A stretch of DNA of 64,000 nucleotides from NCBI GenBank assembly GCA_965153355.1, contig OZ231126.1, positions 23,808,001 through 23,872,000 of the forward strand, written 5' to 3'. This document shows, piece by piece, positions 37,600 to 48,730 of this stretch. The stretch comes from Flaccisagitta enflata (taxonomy: Eukaryota; Chaetognatha; Sagittoidea; Aphragmophora). The position numbers and the translations under genes were made by a program. Every line of letters begins with the position of its first letter. Position 1 is the stretch's first letter. The notes beneath the pieces were generated by a model. It saw only the letters and a list, made by a program, of their open reading frames with translations. It ran no database searches and was not told the DNA's origin.

Positions 37600-39280
37600 A
37601 TTTTTAAATATGACGTAGAGTGTAGCAGTCCACAAAAGAGAAAAAATGCTCATTTCATACGATTTTTTGAGCCATCATGAGCCCTTGGGAGCCTTTTAGG
37701 GGGCTCCTAGGGGTCCCAATTGTCCACTATCTATTTGTGCTTCTTTCTAATCTAGGTGGCCATAAAACAGGAATTAGTATAACACTCGGGTATTACATAC
37801 GGAAAAAAAAATTGCTCAGTTTATACTATCATCGGACTTTTTTTTAAAGCCCCAAGGGTCCTTGTAGGGGGCCCCTGTAGGTCCCAATCCCCAGTTACCC
37901 TCCTCCATCCCTCCCCTACACTAGATGCTGAGGTCTAATGGGTAAGTATAGAACTCATGAAAAAAAATTGCTCATTTCCTCCAATTTTTAATACATTTAG
38001 AACCCTTGAGAGCCCTATAGTAGGGCCCCTAGGGCCCCTGGGGGCCCAAAGGCCCGTTATCTATCAGTGCTTCTCCTTCTACACTTGACTGGTGGGCTGG
38101 AGATGCGTTTCAGGACTACAGAGCGGAAAAAAAAAGAATTCCGTTCTGTTTATCCTTGATTTGATATTTATGCTACTGTTAGACCCTGCTTAAGGCAAAT
38201 TCGCGTGGCGCCGCGTGACATTCAAGCTTATCCAAAAACAGATTTAGAACCCCCATGGGGTGTTTTATAAGCCTGACCCTGAACTTTTCGAGTCCATATA
38301 AAATTCTGTCCATACTGACAAGTTAAAAACTCCCTAATCATTTTTGCTAATATTGCATTAAATTTTTGGAGAAAAAAACTACATACAATCATTCCCCAGT
38401 GTCAAATGAGTCCAAATCATTCATAAAATACATCTGTTAACTTAGTTTAACACAATGTAAAACGATTTGATTGGATACAAATTCGAAAATAGCGCTCCTC
38501 TACACTGTGTCTCCTTACTTATTTTCTATACGTCTAAGCATAAATTGAAACAATACTTTTTTGTGAACATTTTACATCATTCGAATCGTCTCAGCGTCCT
38601 CGATTTCACTGTCAACAAATTTTTTTTCATTTTCTGATCATTTTGAGCCTAAAATTGAACGAATCAACCTATGTTTTGATATAAAACAGATAGTGTAAAC
38701 AAAGCTGGTTCCACGGGTTTACCCCTCTACCTCATGTGAAATCATAGGCCCCTTTAGGGCCACTGCCCAATGAGGATGGCCAAAGTGAGCATCTTGAATA
38801 TCTGAAAAAAAAACTATGTTTCAAAAGCCATAAAGAAACTTTGTTTTTGACTTTAATTACCCCTTGCCTCTTTCAACCAGAAATGAAGAAAAAAAAGTGA
38901 AGAAAAAGAAGTGGGTGAGAGTGGTAGTTTCAGCATGGGAGTGGAAGGAGGAGTGCAATTCTTGAATAGTTGCAAAAGTATTAGATGATCAGCAGTATCT
39001 TTGGCCCCTACATGAGTGTTTGTGAATGTGTGGTAGTAAGAGGGACAGTGGCCCCAAAGCTTTAAGCTTCAAGCACAGATTTGAGCCTTAAGCTGAGATA
39101 GGTACCTGGAGGCTGAGTTTTGAACCTGGAAGCTGAGATTTGGGTTTTTCCATCTCTGTCCAACTGTTAGCGAAGGGTCATATGGGTCTCCATTACTTTA
39201 GTTAAGCATGTTTGGATGATCAATGGAAAACGTAATATGAGTATGTAAAGGTAATTCAGTCTGGTAATCATACTTATTTA
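37600..39280. other. No supported gene
   Basis: Diverged tandem sequence of about 140-150 bp units at 37640-38140 (shared AGGGGGCTCCTAGGGGTCCC-like segments). A foldback-family terminus lies at 38742-38771 (CATAGGCCCCTTTAGGGCCA), and the family's outer flank plus GGGACAGTGGCCCCAAAG at 38985-39060. Confidence 0.45.
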
Positions 39281-39282
39281 TA

Positions 39283-39827
39283 CAGTACCTTCCGAGCGAA
39301 ACCGGCTAAAACTGGAGGATTAATTTTTGTTACTTTAATTTCATTTTCCAAACTTCATTTTTTATATATAACTTAATTAAAAGATACTTAATTCCTTGAA
39401 CATATTTAGCTGTCAGAAATAATAGCTTGTGAAATCAAAGTGCATGAAGACATCAATATGGAGTGTTCTAACCTAGACCATTGAATTCAGCAGATAATTT
39501 TACCTATCCTATCCTAAATTATTTTGAGACAAATGTCCTTAAAAACTTAAAATAGCTGTAAAATCTGAAATGATTGTCTGATTGAGCTGTTCTTGTACTT
39601 TAGGATAGGTAAAATTTTCTGCTGAATTCAATGGTCTGGGTTAGAACACTCCATATTGATGTCTTCATGCACTTTGATTTCACGAGTTATTCTTTTTGAC
39701 AGCTAAATATGTTCAAAGAATTAAGTATCTTTTGATTAGATTAATATAAAAAATGAAGTTGGGAAATGCAATTAAAGTAACAAAAATTAATCCTCCAGTT
39801 TTAGTTGGATTTGCTCGGAAGGTACTG
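39283..39827. mobile_element. mariner-type MITE-like palindrome with TA target duplication
   Basis: Arms of about 235 bp are inverted copies beginning CAGTACCTTCCGAGC on one side and CAGTACCTTCCGAGCAAAT on the other. TA dinucleotides flank both ends (39281-39282, 39828-39829). CAGT ends plus TA duplication fit the Tc1/mariner group. No transposase. Confidence 0.8.
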
Positions 39828-40204
39828 TAGGTAATTATAGGTATTACCAGGTAGATGTAGTAAAAGAGGGGTGATTTAGGGTCTTAGAGGGATGATTCAG
39901 GTTTCTTAGACCTGATTTCCGCCAAACAAGGTCAACAAACCTTAGTTCCATGGTATCTAGGGCAATAAAGATAATAAAGGTACTAAAAAGTGGCTATATT
40001 TTCCTACAATTACTTATTACCTGCATCTTCCTGTTCAATACCTATAAATACCTTTTAATTACTACGTAGTAAGAATTACCCATAATAACCTATGATTACA
40101 TGATTATCTATAATGACCTAGAATTACCTCAAATAACCTAATGACCTTTATTCCCCTTTTGAATACCTAAAATCACCTTTCAATGCCTAAATATGACCAA
40201 AGAA

Positions 40205-40440
40205 CCTGTATTTTGATTTGGTCACCAACTGACTGACCAATAGACTGACAGACTGACACAGCAAGTTCGAGTGTTGCATTTATTCAACTAAAAACACTGG
40301 ATTAGGGCCTGAGAAGCCTTATGAGGACGTACAGACAGATATACAGATGGATGGACATACAGACAAACAGAAGGATATATATATGGAAATTCACTCCTGT
40401 GTCCTACAGGGCATCAGCCCTTTTAGACTGTTGCCCATGT
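40205..40440. mobile_element. Hairpin-family end plus foldback right end
   Basis: ACTGACTGACCAATAGACTG, then GAGTGTTGCATTTATTCAAC and TAAAAAC (stem with CTAAAAA end) to 40297. A foldback array and terminus (CTCCTGTGTCCTACAGGGCA, GTTGCCC) follow to 40436. Confidence 0.5.
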
Positions 40441-41734
40441 CCTGCTTTTGGGCAACTTAAATCCTCCCTTACACCTCAAATCCTTACACCTTAAATCAGT
40501 CTACTCAGTCCAAAATCAGGCCTTCCAGACAAAATTTTTGCTCTGTTAGGCTTCATATCAGCCTTTCTAGATCTCCAATCATCATTTTTCTTAGGTTAGC
40601 GATAGATTAGATCTAGTCAGAGGAAAATCCCCAATTAAGGACCAGTGGATGAACTGAAAATGGGTTTTTAGGCCAAAAAGTTGAAACAATAGTCATTTTA
40701 AGCCATTTTTATGGAGGGTTTAGACTATGAGAGCCTAAATATCGGCCTCAGTGTGAGCTAGATAGCTAAAAATTGGCATGTAGAGTTGTTAATATCACAC
40801 AATTCATCATGTCAAATTTCATCTCCAAGGCTACTAAGGTTCAGAAGTAATGGTACTTTTTCTATTTTTATTGTTTTTTTTCCAAAGGTAATGGTAAATT
40901 TTTAAAAATTCATAACTCTGTTTTGATAAGGGTTTAATAGCTCAGATTTGACATGGAATTAGGTGTTAACAATGCTTATCACCATGTCAAATTTTGTGGC
41001 AATCGGCCAAATCGTTTGGCCTAGGCATAGCCCTTGTCAAAATTTTGCATTTTTTGGAACAGTGGGTACCTAGACTTTAAATGACAATATCACCGCTTCT
41101 ATTTGAGTTTTAAGGCTCAAATTTTGTGGGCAACTCAAAAAATATCATATTATTCATCATGTAAAATTTCAGGTTGGTGGCATTTGTCGTTGAGGAGAAA
41201 AAATCATTTTTTTGTAGTTTTTGATTTTTTCTCAAAAAAATATGCTTAACTTTGAACATTCATATCTCCGCTTCTATATGAGCTGAGAGGCTAAGATTCA
41301 ACATGCAAGTCGGTTTTTATCATACATTTGACCATGCAAAATCTTGTGGCATGAAGTTGAACCATTTAGCCTAGGGAAAGCCCTTTTCAAAATTTTGGCA
41401 TTTTTTTGAAAAAAGGTACCTAGACTTCAAAATTCAATAACGCCGCTTCTACTCAACCAATTAAGCTGAAATTTGGTATGTAACTAAAGAGATATCATAT
41501 ATTTCACCATGTAAAATTTTGTTGAGCCAACCTGAACGGTTTACCCGTTATGACGTTTTGAAGTGAAAAAATGGCCTAAAAAGCAATATTTAGAAGGGGT
41601 GCTAAAAATTTTTTGAAAAACTGATGGTTTGGCTGTCTTCAGCATGAAAAAATAGTCCCGTATGCAAATTTCTAGAGCTTGCTGAAAATTTTTGCACGCC
41701 ATCCTTGATTTTGGCGCTAAGATCCCCGACTACT

Positions 41735-42360
41735 AGCAGAAAGTTTCACTCGCAGTGGAGCATCCCAAGAGCGCACCAGCTTTTATGGCATCTTATGGCT
41801 TACAACTCGCAGTCCAGAGAGATCGTAGTTATTTCTATCAATCCTATGTGCACAATTTCATATTCCCGTCCGAGTAAAAACGGAGCTGAGGAGGACAGCT
41901 AAAAGAGTTTGCAAAGAAAAACATGAGAACAACTTAGAAAGGCCTCTACTGTTACTTTAGAATATATTGATTAAGAGTAGCAAGCAGTTAACAAAAAAAG
42001 AGCCTGGTTTGGTGCAGAGGTAGACCTATGATGGCGATTCTTAACTTAGATCTGAGTATCGACGTGTGTGTTCAAACTTCTTAAATCAAGACTTCTTCCT
42101 CTACCAAAATTCATCCCACCACGACATCCCAGCTAGCGCTACCCTACTTCTGTCTTTCCATCGCATTGCCTCCTTCTCCATTGAAAAAAAAGTAACTTGT
42201 GATGTATGACTAAAAAAAGGAAAGAAGAAAAAAAAAATGGAAGAATGTTAACCTTTGACCCCGACTGACGGTAATTGGGGTCAAAGAAGCATCCGAGGAA
42301 ATTGGAGTCACCTTCGACCAACAAGTCCAAGTTTAGGGGTCATAGATCGTCAACCGCCCG
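41735..42360. other. No supported gene
   Basis: Unique sequence with frames under 65 codons and no splice or promoter support. Confidence 0.4.
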
Positions 42361-42366
42361 TTTCCC

Positions 42367-42406
42367 GTTGTCGTTGTTGTTGTTGTTGTTGTTGTTGTCG
42401 TTGTCG

Positions 42407-42437
<31 letters not shown>

Positions 42438-42451
42438 GGTTGTGGTTGTGG

Positions 42452-42505
<54 letters not shown>

Positions 42506-42515
42506 ATGTTGTTGA

Positions 42516-42563
<48 letters not shown>

Positions 42564-42690
42564 CATTAATTTGTTGTTACTGCGGTAATGTCGTTATTGA
42601 TGTCGTTGTTGTTGTTGGTGTTGTTGTTTTTGTTGTTTTTGTTGTTGTTGTTGTTGTTGTTTTGTTGTTGTTGTTATTGCCGTTTTTGTC
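42367..42690. repeat. GTT microsatellite with interruptions
   Basis: GTT with GTC, GGT and GAT variants over about 320 bp. Confidence 0.95.
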
Positions 42691-42958
42691 GTTGTTTTTT
42701 TCGCAGTCGTCGTTGTTGTAGTTGTTACTGTTGTTGTAAGCTCGTCCAGGTACAATGTTTAATATTTTCATATCCAGGCCGAGCAACACTCCAAGTAGGT
42801 AAGCTAACAATTTGTAGTGGAGTACAAGAATGATCCTCTTTTCCTCGTCTTTCTTTCCTGATACTCGTCTGTCTGATTGCAATCGCAGATGACATGTCCC
42901 AATAAATGTCGGCTAGACATAAAGGTTGCTTCCGTTTCCCCCCTCTTCATCCGGTTGG

Positions 42959-42960
<2 letters not shown>

Positions 42961-43047
<87 letters not shown>
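42961..43047. repeat. TC microsatellite
   Basis: About 43 TC copies. Confidence 0.95.
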
Positions 43048-43051
<4 letters not shown>

Positions 43052-43218
43052 GCTGCTGGCCTCTCAAATCAAACCGATTGATCTTTGCCTGAAACTAATT
43101 TGCGTTTTACTTTCAGCGTCTCATCACGTGATTACTCACTCAATCTCACTTTCTCTCTCTCTTTCCTCTTTCTGACTCAGTGATGAGAAAAACGAGACTG
43201 GTTACGAGGGCAAGACGG

Positions 43219-43265
43219 TACGCCACGCCACGCCACGCCACGCCACGCCACGCCACGCCACACCA
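43219..43265. repeat. CCACG pentamer repeat
   Basis: About nine CCACG units, 80 bp upstream of the TATA box at 43341. Confidence 0.9.
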
Positions 43266-43340
43266 CGTTTTGTTCGATTTTAGCGCTACTGACCAACAGC
43301 AAGACGAACCGAGCGAGATATATACAAGCGAGTAGGCGCA

Positions 43341-43348
43341 TATATAAA
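43341..43348 (+). promoter_or_regulatory. TATA box of the candidate secreted peptide gene
   Basis: TATATAAA lies 64 bp before the ATG at 43405, correctly spaced for a start site about 30 bp downstream and a short leader. A CCACG pentamer repeat lies just upstream. Confidence 0.45.
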
Positions 43349-43404
43349 CAACTCTTACGTAAATACGTAGAAAAACAAAAGACGCACCGACCGACGAAGC
43401 AACC

Positions 43405-43533
43405 ATGGTGATTTTGGTCGGTTTGATTACCTCTTTTGCTTTGGGTCTCTCAAACCAACATTGTTTTGACACACGTAGAAATGATGAAAGCTACTTCACA
43501 ATTGAGCACGTCTTATCTGGCCACACAAAGTAA
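43405..43533 (+). CDS. Candidate secreted peptide gene, first exon
   Basis: ATG in an ideal context (GCAACCATGG) opens a 42-codon frame. It starts with a hydrophobic signal-like segment, MVILVGLITSFALGLS, followed by polar sequence with one Cys (NQHCFDTRRNDESYF). A TATATAAA box lies 64 bp upstream, which would put the transcription start about 30-35 bases before the ATG. The frame ends in TAA at 43531, but a GTAAAC donor at 43530 and a TTTACAACACAG acceptor ending at 43574 would define a 45-nt intron, giving a slightly longer C-terminus. A donor at GTAGAA inside the exon would instead join a basic helical frame. The exact product is unresolved and no family was recognised. Confidence 0.45.
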   Translation: MVILVGLITSFALGLSNQHCFDTRRNDESYFTIEHVLSGHTK

Positions 43534-43721
43534 ACAAAATCTACCTATCTCCCAACTGACAATTTACAACACAGATCAAAAACAATTATGGAAGCACCGG
43601 ATATTGCATGAATTATTTCAGTCTGTAAAAGCTTAAAACAACTCTCACGATGGAGAGCACAGTACAGAATATCAAAAACGAATAACCGGTGATTGCGTTG
43701 TCAATTCGTCAATGAGTAAAA

Positions 43722-43850
43722 GGTTATTAACCCGTCGGTCAGTCCGTCGGTAACTTTTTTCTCAAAATGTGAGCTTTATTTACTCTACCGCCCCTGCCCA
43801 GGTGCCCACCCATCTGTGACTGGGGGTCCGGGTATACGGCCCTGTTTTCA
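43722..43850 (+). mobile_element. Partial hairpin-family element
   Basis: CCCGTCGGTCAGTCCGTCGG, ACCGCCCCTGCCCAGG, and the distal GGTCCGGGTATACGGCCCTG then TTTT. The hairpin end is missing. Confidence 0.6.
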
Positions 43851-44265
43851 ACGTGAGTACGAGTTCTCACCATTATTGCGCCAACAACGACTTGGATTTC
43901 GTAATTCCAGACAAAAGTTTCGGTTGGGGCGGGAACGGAGAATTCGATCAACCGAAATCATTTCCGTCTCACAGTCTTCCTCCTCTTCCTCTTCTTCCTT
44001 TTCTTCCTCCTCTTCCTTCTTCCTTCTTCCATTGCCCATTGCCCCGCCTCCTCTTCCCATATTACCCCCCCCCTCTTCGTACCTCCTCCATCTTCTCCTC
44101 CTCTTCACCCTCCTTCGCCTTTGTTTTCGACCCATAAAATTCATAATTTATTGGACGGGCGGAGATGGCGGTCGAGGCGGCTTTGGCGGCTCGAGTCGGG
44201 TTCGAGGTCTCACCGACCAAAACCGACCAAAGGCCGACTAAAGGCGACCTAAGGCTCGCTACCAT
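43850..44265 (-). other. Coding-like island open on both strands
   Basis: On the minus strand, ATG at 44265 in good context gives MVASLRSPLVGLWSVLVGE and a Ser/Arg/Ala-rich, transit-like start, but it stops after a run of nine G. A second minus frame continues to DRILRSRPNRNFCLELRNP. On the plus strand, HHYCANNDLDFVIPDKSFGW is also open. Most of the middle is CCT/CTT repeat. It may be a broken or mis-spliced gene, and no family was recognised. Confidence 0.2.
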
Positions 44266-44350
44266 TCTCTTCCTTGGGTGCGGCCCTTGCGCGGCCTTCG
44301 GGACCTTTTGGTAGGATGGAGGAAAAACTCCTCTCGCGCAATACAGTGAG

Positions 44351-44551
<201 letters not shown>

Positions 44552-44739
44552 ATTCATCGTCAACGTGACGCGATCAAATTCCGGACCCGCATTCAGTCAC
44601 TCAAGCACACGTACTGGTGGCAAAAACGAGACGTAAACGGTAAAGTCGCCTCCCTTCTGGACCACTCCCCCCCCCCCACACCGACTCCCCTCCTCTCAGC
44701 CCACCGTTCTCTGATACTACTGAGACGCGACCTCACGTC

Positions 44740-45290
44740 TCAATAACTTGAGTAGGAGGCTTCGTCTGTCCATCCATCCATGGTCCGTCTATAACTGTTG
44801 AGATGAAAACGATCTAAATCCATAGTATTTTGGTTAGTACTTAGTACTATGATCGCATCACCCGCGTTTATAATGAGGTACTTAAAAATCATATGATCTG
44901 AGAAGTGAGAACATTGCAATAGAAAATCATTTCAAGCTCACACGGACCTAAAGTGCCCTTTACTGCCCTAAACTGACTTGAATTGACCTAAAATGACCGA
45001 AATTGACTTAAATGAATTGAAATGACTTAAACGACTTAAATGACTTAACATGACTTTGAATAACCTAAATTGACTCAAATTGATCTGAAATTACTAAAAT
45101 GATTAAAATAAATCAAATTACTCTCATTACTTGAATTGACCTAAAATGACTTAAAATAGTTTTAACCTAAAATGACTTTATTGACATGAAATGACTTGAT
45201 AGGAATAAACAAATAAAAATGTAAAATGTGACGGACGGACGGAAGGACAAAGCGGGGCGAAGACTCGCATAGCACACGACTAAAAATCAT
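44740..45290. repeat. Hairpin-family fragments and AAAATGACTT decamer array
   Basis: A subfamily-B start (TAGGAGGCTTCGTCTGTCC) at 44751 is followed by a decamer array at 44955-45198. A subfamily-A end (CGGACGGACGG, AAGACTCGCATAGCACACGA, CTAAAAA) lies at 45225-45287. Confidence 0.6.
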
Positions 45291-45385
45291 TGAAGGTATA
45301 TTTTTTGAATTTGTATTAGCTAGCACTAATATCGCGTCAGACCGGTATTTGAGTGGGACAACAGGCCGTAGTCGCATCGCATCGT

Positions 45386-45706
<321 letters not shown>

Positions 45707-45944
45707 TTCCTCCAAAAGAGAATCTCGTGCACCCGTCCGTCTGTCGGTCTCTTTTGAGTCTGGCCGGAAATGGCACACGTGGTAGGAGTCACGTAATCGC
45801 TCCCGAGGCCGCACGAGGCCAACGATCATTTTCCAAGGGGCAGGGACCAAACGTAATTCCTCCCTGCTCAATGGCGGTAGACAGAGAGACAGAGAGAGAG
45901 AGAGAGACCCACAGAGTGTAGGTGTTCACATCAAGAGAGTTCAC

Positions 45945-45952
<8 letters not shown>

Positions 45953-46034
<82 letters not shown>
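45953..46034. repeat. GA microsatellite
   Basis: About 41 GA copies, followed by GAAT/GAAC tetramers. Confidence 0.95.
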
Positions 46035-46038
<4 letters not shown>

Positions 46039-46359
46039 ATGAACAGATGAATGAATGGACGCATAAACGAATGAATGACAGAATGAAAGTGAGGGGTAAT
46101 ACGAGAGGGGACGAGAGATGGCAGGAATGAAGAAAAACGTCGGCATTCACGGTTTTGCGTCCTTAAACGTTTGCGTGATCGATCAACCAACCGACGGATA
46201 TGGCCCCCGTGCAAATGTGCGTGGACGCACGTGAACAGTATCCCCCTTTGCGAAAGAGGGGCCGAATGCACGGCCGCTCAAGTCGCGTGGGCAAGTGCAT
46301 CAATTTTGAACAAGGCCGGATACAGGGGGCCAAGGCGGTGCGCCGGGCATTATTGTTTT

Positions 46360-46605
46360 TTAGACCTATCCCGTGCTCCATCAGACCTATCCCTAGCTTT
46401 ATCAGACCTATCCCTAGCTCTATCAGACCTATCCCGAGCTCTATCAGGCCTATCCCGAGGTCTATCAGACCTATCCCATGCTCTATCGGACCTATCCCGG
46501 GTTCTATCAGACCTATCACCAGCTCTATCAGACCTATCCCCAGACCTGTCCAACCTATCACAAGACCTACGTATCTGACCTATCCCCAGCTCTATCAGAC
46601 CTGAC
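46360..46605. repeat. 21-bp minisatellite AGACCTATCCCTAGCTCTATC
   Basis: About twelve units with a 21-bp (7-codon) period keep several frames open. The preceding 46300-46345 contains AACAAGGCCGGATACAGGGG, a hairpin-element end. Quoted unit is approximate. Confidence 0.85.
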
Positions 46606-46694
46606 CGTAGCTGATTACTTTAATGAATGAAATGACGAGTATGTATCATCAATGATGAACGAAGTGATTTTTCAATTGAATTCAAACATTTTTA

Positions 46695-46885
46695 GCGATT
46701 TTTCATTCAAGCATGACCAACAGATGGACGGATGGACGGACAGAGCCTCTTATAGAGGTGCTATGGCGCAACTAAAAATCATCCTTGCATACTATTTCTT
46801 TTCGAAATTTTCAACTCGAGCGTGACCAAGCAACCGACCAACCAACCAACTGACCGACCGATCAACAGACAGAGCCTCTTATCAA
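46695..46885 (-). mobile_element. Two decayed subfamily-B fragments
   Basis: AGATGGACGGATGGACGGAC, AGAGCCTCTTATAGAGGTGC and GCGCAACTAAAAATC at 46710-46780. A second ACCGACCGATC and AGAGCCTCTTATC fragment follows to 46885. Confidence 0.6.
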
Positions 46886-46937
46886 TACGTGCGCCTCACT
46901 GAATAAGAAATGTGAATGAACGTTTTGGATAAAAAAG

Positions 46938-47020
46938 AATGAGTGAGCGAATGAGTGAGCGAATGAGTGAGCGAATGAGTGAGCGAATGAGTGAGCGAAT
47001 GAGTGAGCGAATGAATGATT
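46938..47020. repeat. 12-bp repeat GAATGAGTGAGC
   Basis: Seven near-perfect units. Confidence 0.9.
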
Positions 47021-47259
47021 GAATGAATGAGTGTTACCTGGATCTATTATTGGGGATTGATCGTTCAAACCATGGGTTTGAGTTACTGGTTATCATGAAA
47101 GAAGCGGCGTTATCGAAAGTTTAATTGATATTTTGTTTCATTTTGTATTGTTGTTCGTGATATTTTCTTCGCGATATATGTGTTATTGAAAGTATTGTTC
47201 TACATAGGAGTTACTCGCTGTTCCCAATACTTTTATGTCTTTTTCTCCCTCTCTTGCAG

Positions 47260-47277
47260 AGTGGGCGACTGAATAAA
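47260..47277 (+). CDS. Candidate tiny terminal exon with stop overlapping poly(A) signal
   Basis: A very strong acceptor (TTTTTCTCCCTCTCTTGCAG) is followed by A-GTG-GGC-GAC-TGA, and the stop overlaps AATAAA exactly as in the exon at 20921-21091. Only three codons plus one base remain, so the parent gene cannot be identified. Confidence 0.3.
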
Positions 47278-47424
47278 AATTAATGTGGGAAGGCATCAGA
47301 AATGAAGGGAATGAAGAAAAACGACAGAATAGATCTTTTAGGCAGTTTTAGTAAACGCACGACCGACCGACCGACCAACCGACAGTCGGAACCCACCAAC
47401 GGTTGGAAAGACACGACCTAGTAG

Positions 47425-47916
47425 TACACGTACTTGGCTGAGTAACAACGGGTTATTTTTTTCTGAGGCTCAATGTTGTTATTTGAAAGAAGATATGAGG
47501 CTCAAACCGTTGCTAAACTGTTGTTATTTTTTTTCATTATTCTTTTAATATAACTATCGATTAGAATGTCTGTACCATCATTCCTTTTGCTGCTTTCTCT
47601 GGAATAACAGGGATCTAGAAAAGGAATGAATTAAAGGAGAACAACCGTTCAAAATCAGGAACAAAATATTGTTATAACTAAAAAACAGTAGAAAAAGCTA
47701 CTCTTCTATGAAACCGCTGCATGTTCCAATTGAATGCAAAGGAAATTATAGCAAATCTAAGAGAAAAGTTGTTATTGGTTGGATTTGAGGCTGAAATGTT
47801 GTTATATTTTTAATTTTCTGAGGCTGACGATGTTGCTAGAAATGTTCTTATTTTTTTTGACATTTTGAGCCTCAACGTTGTTATAAAGAAGGTTGTTACT
47901 CAGCCAAGTGCGTGTA
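47425..47916. mobile_element. Non-autonomous DNA element with 24-bp inverted ends
   Basis: TACACGTACTTGGCTGAGTA and the inverse TACTCAGCCAAGTGCGTGTA bound 490 bp with internal GAGGCTCA/TGTTGTTAT motifs in both orientations. GTAGTA-like flanks on both sides may be a target duplication. Confidence 0.75.
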
Positions 47917-48049
47917 GTAGTAATTTCGCGAGAAGCCGTGAAGCCGAAGCTAAGAAGCCGAGGACGCACCTAAAAAGTAAAAACTTACCTTATCAAGCAT
48001 TTAGGGCAAAATACTAAAAAATTTCATTGTTGCCAACCAACTGACTTGC

Positions 48050-48115
48050 GCACTGACCGGCCAGCAGACCGGCAGATATAGCGGGTAATAGAGTCGCGTG
48101 TTAGCAGCTTAGGTT
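48050..48115 (-). mobile_element. Decayed subfamily-A fragment
   Basis: ACTGACCGGCCAGCAGACCG then AGAGTCGCGTGTTAGCAGCT. Confidence 0.45.
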
Positions 48116-48521
48116 GGTCGGTACAGACGGACGGGCAAAGAAATCGGATCCGCTGCACCAACCTAGATTTGATGTGCTTTTGTTTTCCATCAATGCAAAG
48201 GAGGAACTCTTACGGTGAAGCTTTCTTCTTGAAAACAAAATGACAACACTCTGTTTCGACTAACGTAATCGCGTAAATGAGATGACGGCTTCCGTATCAC
48301 TCAACTGCTTTGACCTACGCACGCGCTTGTTATTGAGTGTCTGAATCTCTCCCTTATCGAGTACTAATTGCCCCGGGCCCTAGTAAAGAAGGCCAAGTAG
48401 GGCAACGCATTGTCGAACGAATGCGTGACAAACAGACAAACCGTCAAACTGAAAAACGGATTGACAGACAGACGGAACCTCTCAAAGACGTTTGAGTAAT
48501 GCAATTGTTTGTGTTGATTTT

Positions 48522-48730
48522 TAGTCGCATGCACGCGACTCTACACCCCGCTTTGTCCGTCCGTCCATCCGTCGGTCTGTCGGCCCGTCACACTTTTACT
48601 TTTTTTTTATCAAGTTTATTTCTCTAAGTCATTTAAAGTCATTAAGGAGTATACTGAGTCATTCTAAGTCAATCTAAGTCATTCTAAGTCTATCTGTAAA
48701 TCTCGCACGCGGTGTGGGCCTTGTTTTTCC
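48522..48730 (+). mobile_element. Hairpin element, subfamily A with decamer-array middle
   Basis: The hairpin AGTCGCATGCACGCGACT, CTACACCCCGCTTTGTCC, a GTCC array and TTTTACTTTTTTTTATC, then AGTCATTCTAAGTCAATCTA units and CTCGCACGCGGTGTGGGCCT. Confidence 0.75.

Larger units (their letters stand above)
33902..41734. mobile_element. Giant foldback structure with inverted arms of about 1 kb
   Basis: Left arm 33902-34932 and right arm 40692-41734 are inverted copies over about 1.03 kb with modest divergence. Outer ends read TAGTCGGGGATCTTA on both sides, and CTA flanks both, a possible 3-bp target duplication. Each arm is built of about five diverged units of about 175 bp (shared GAAGCGGAGATAT and CTAGGTACC segments). 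The 5.8-kb interior holds other repeats and no transposase frame. It could alternatively be two inverted copies of a 1-kb element. Confidence 0.75.

Noticed and set aside
46171-46604. Frames of about 135 codons with 7-residue periodicity
   Set aside because: They mirror the 21-bp minisatellite, and several frames are open at once.
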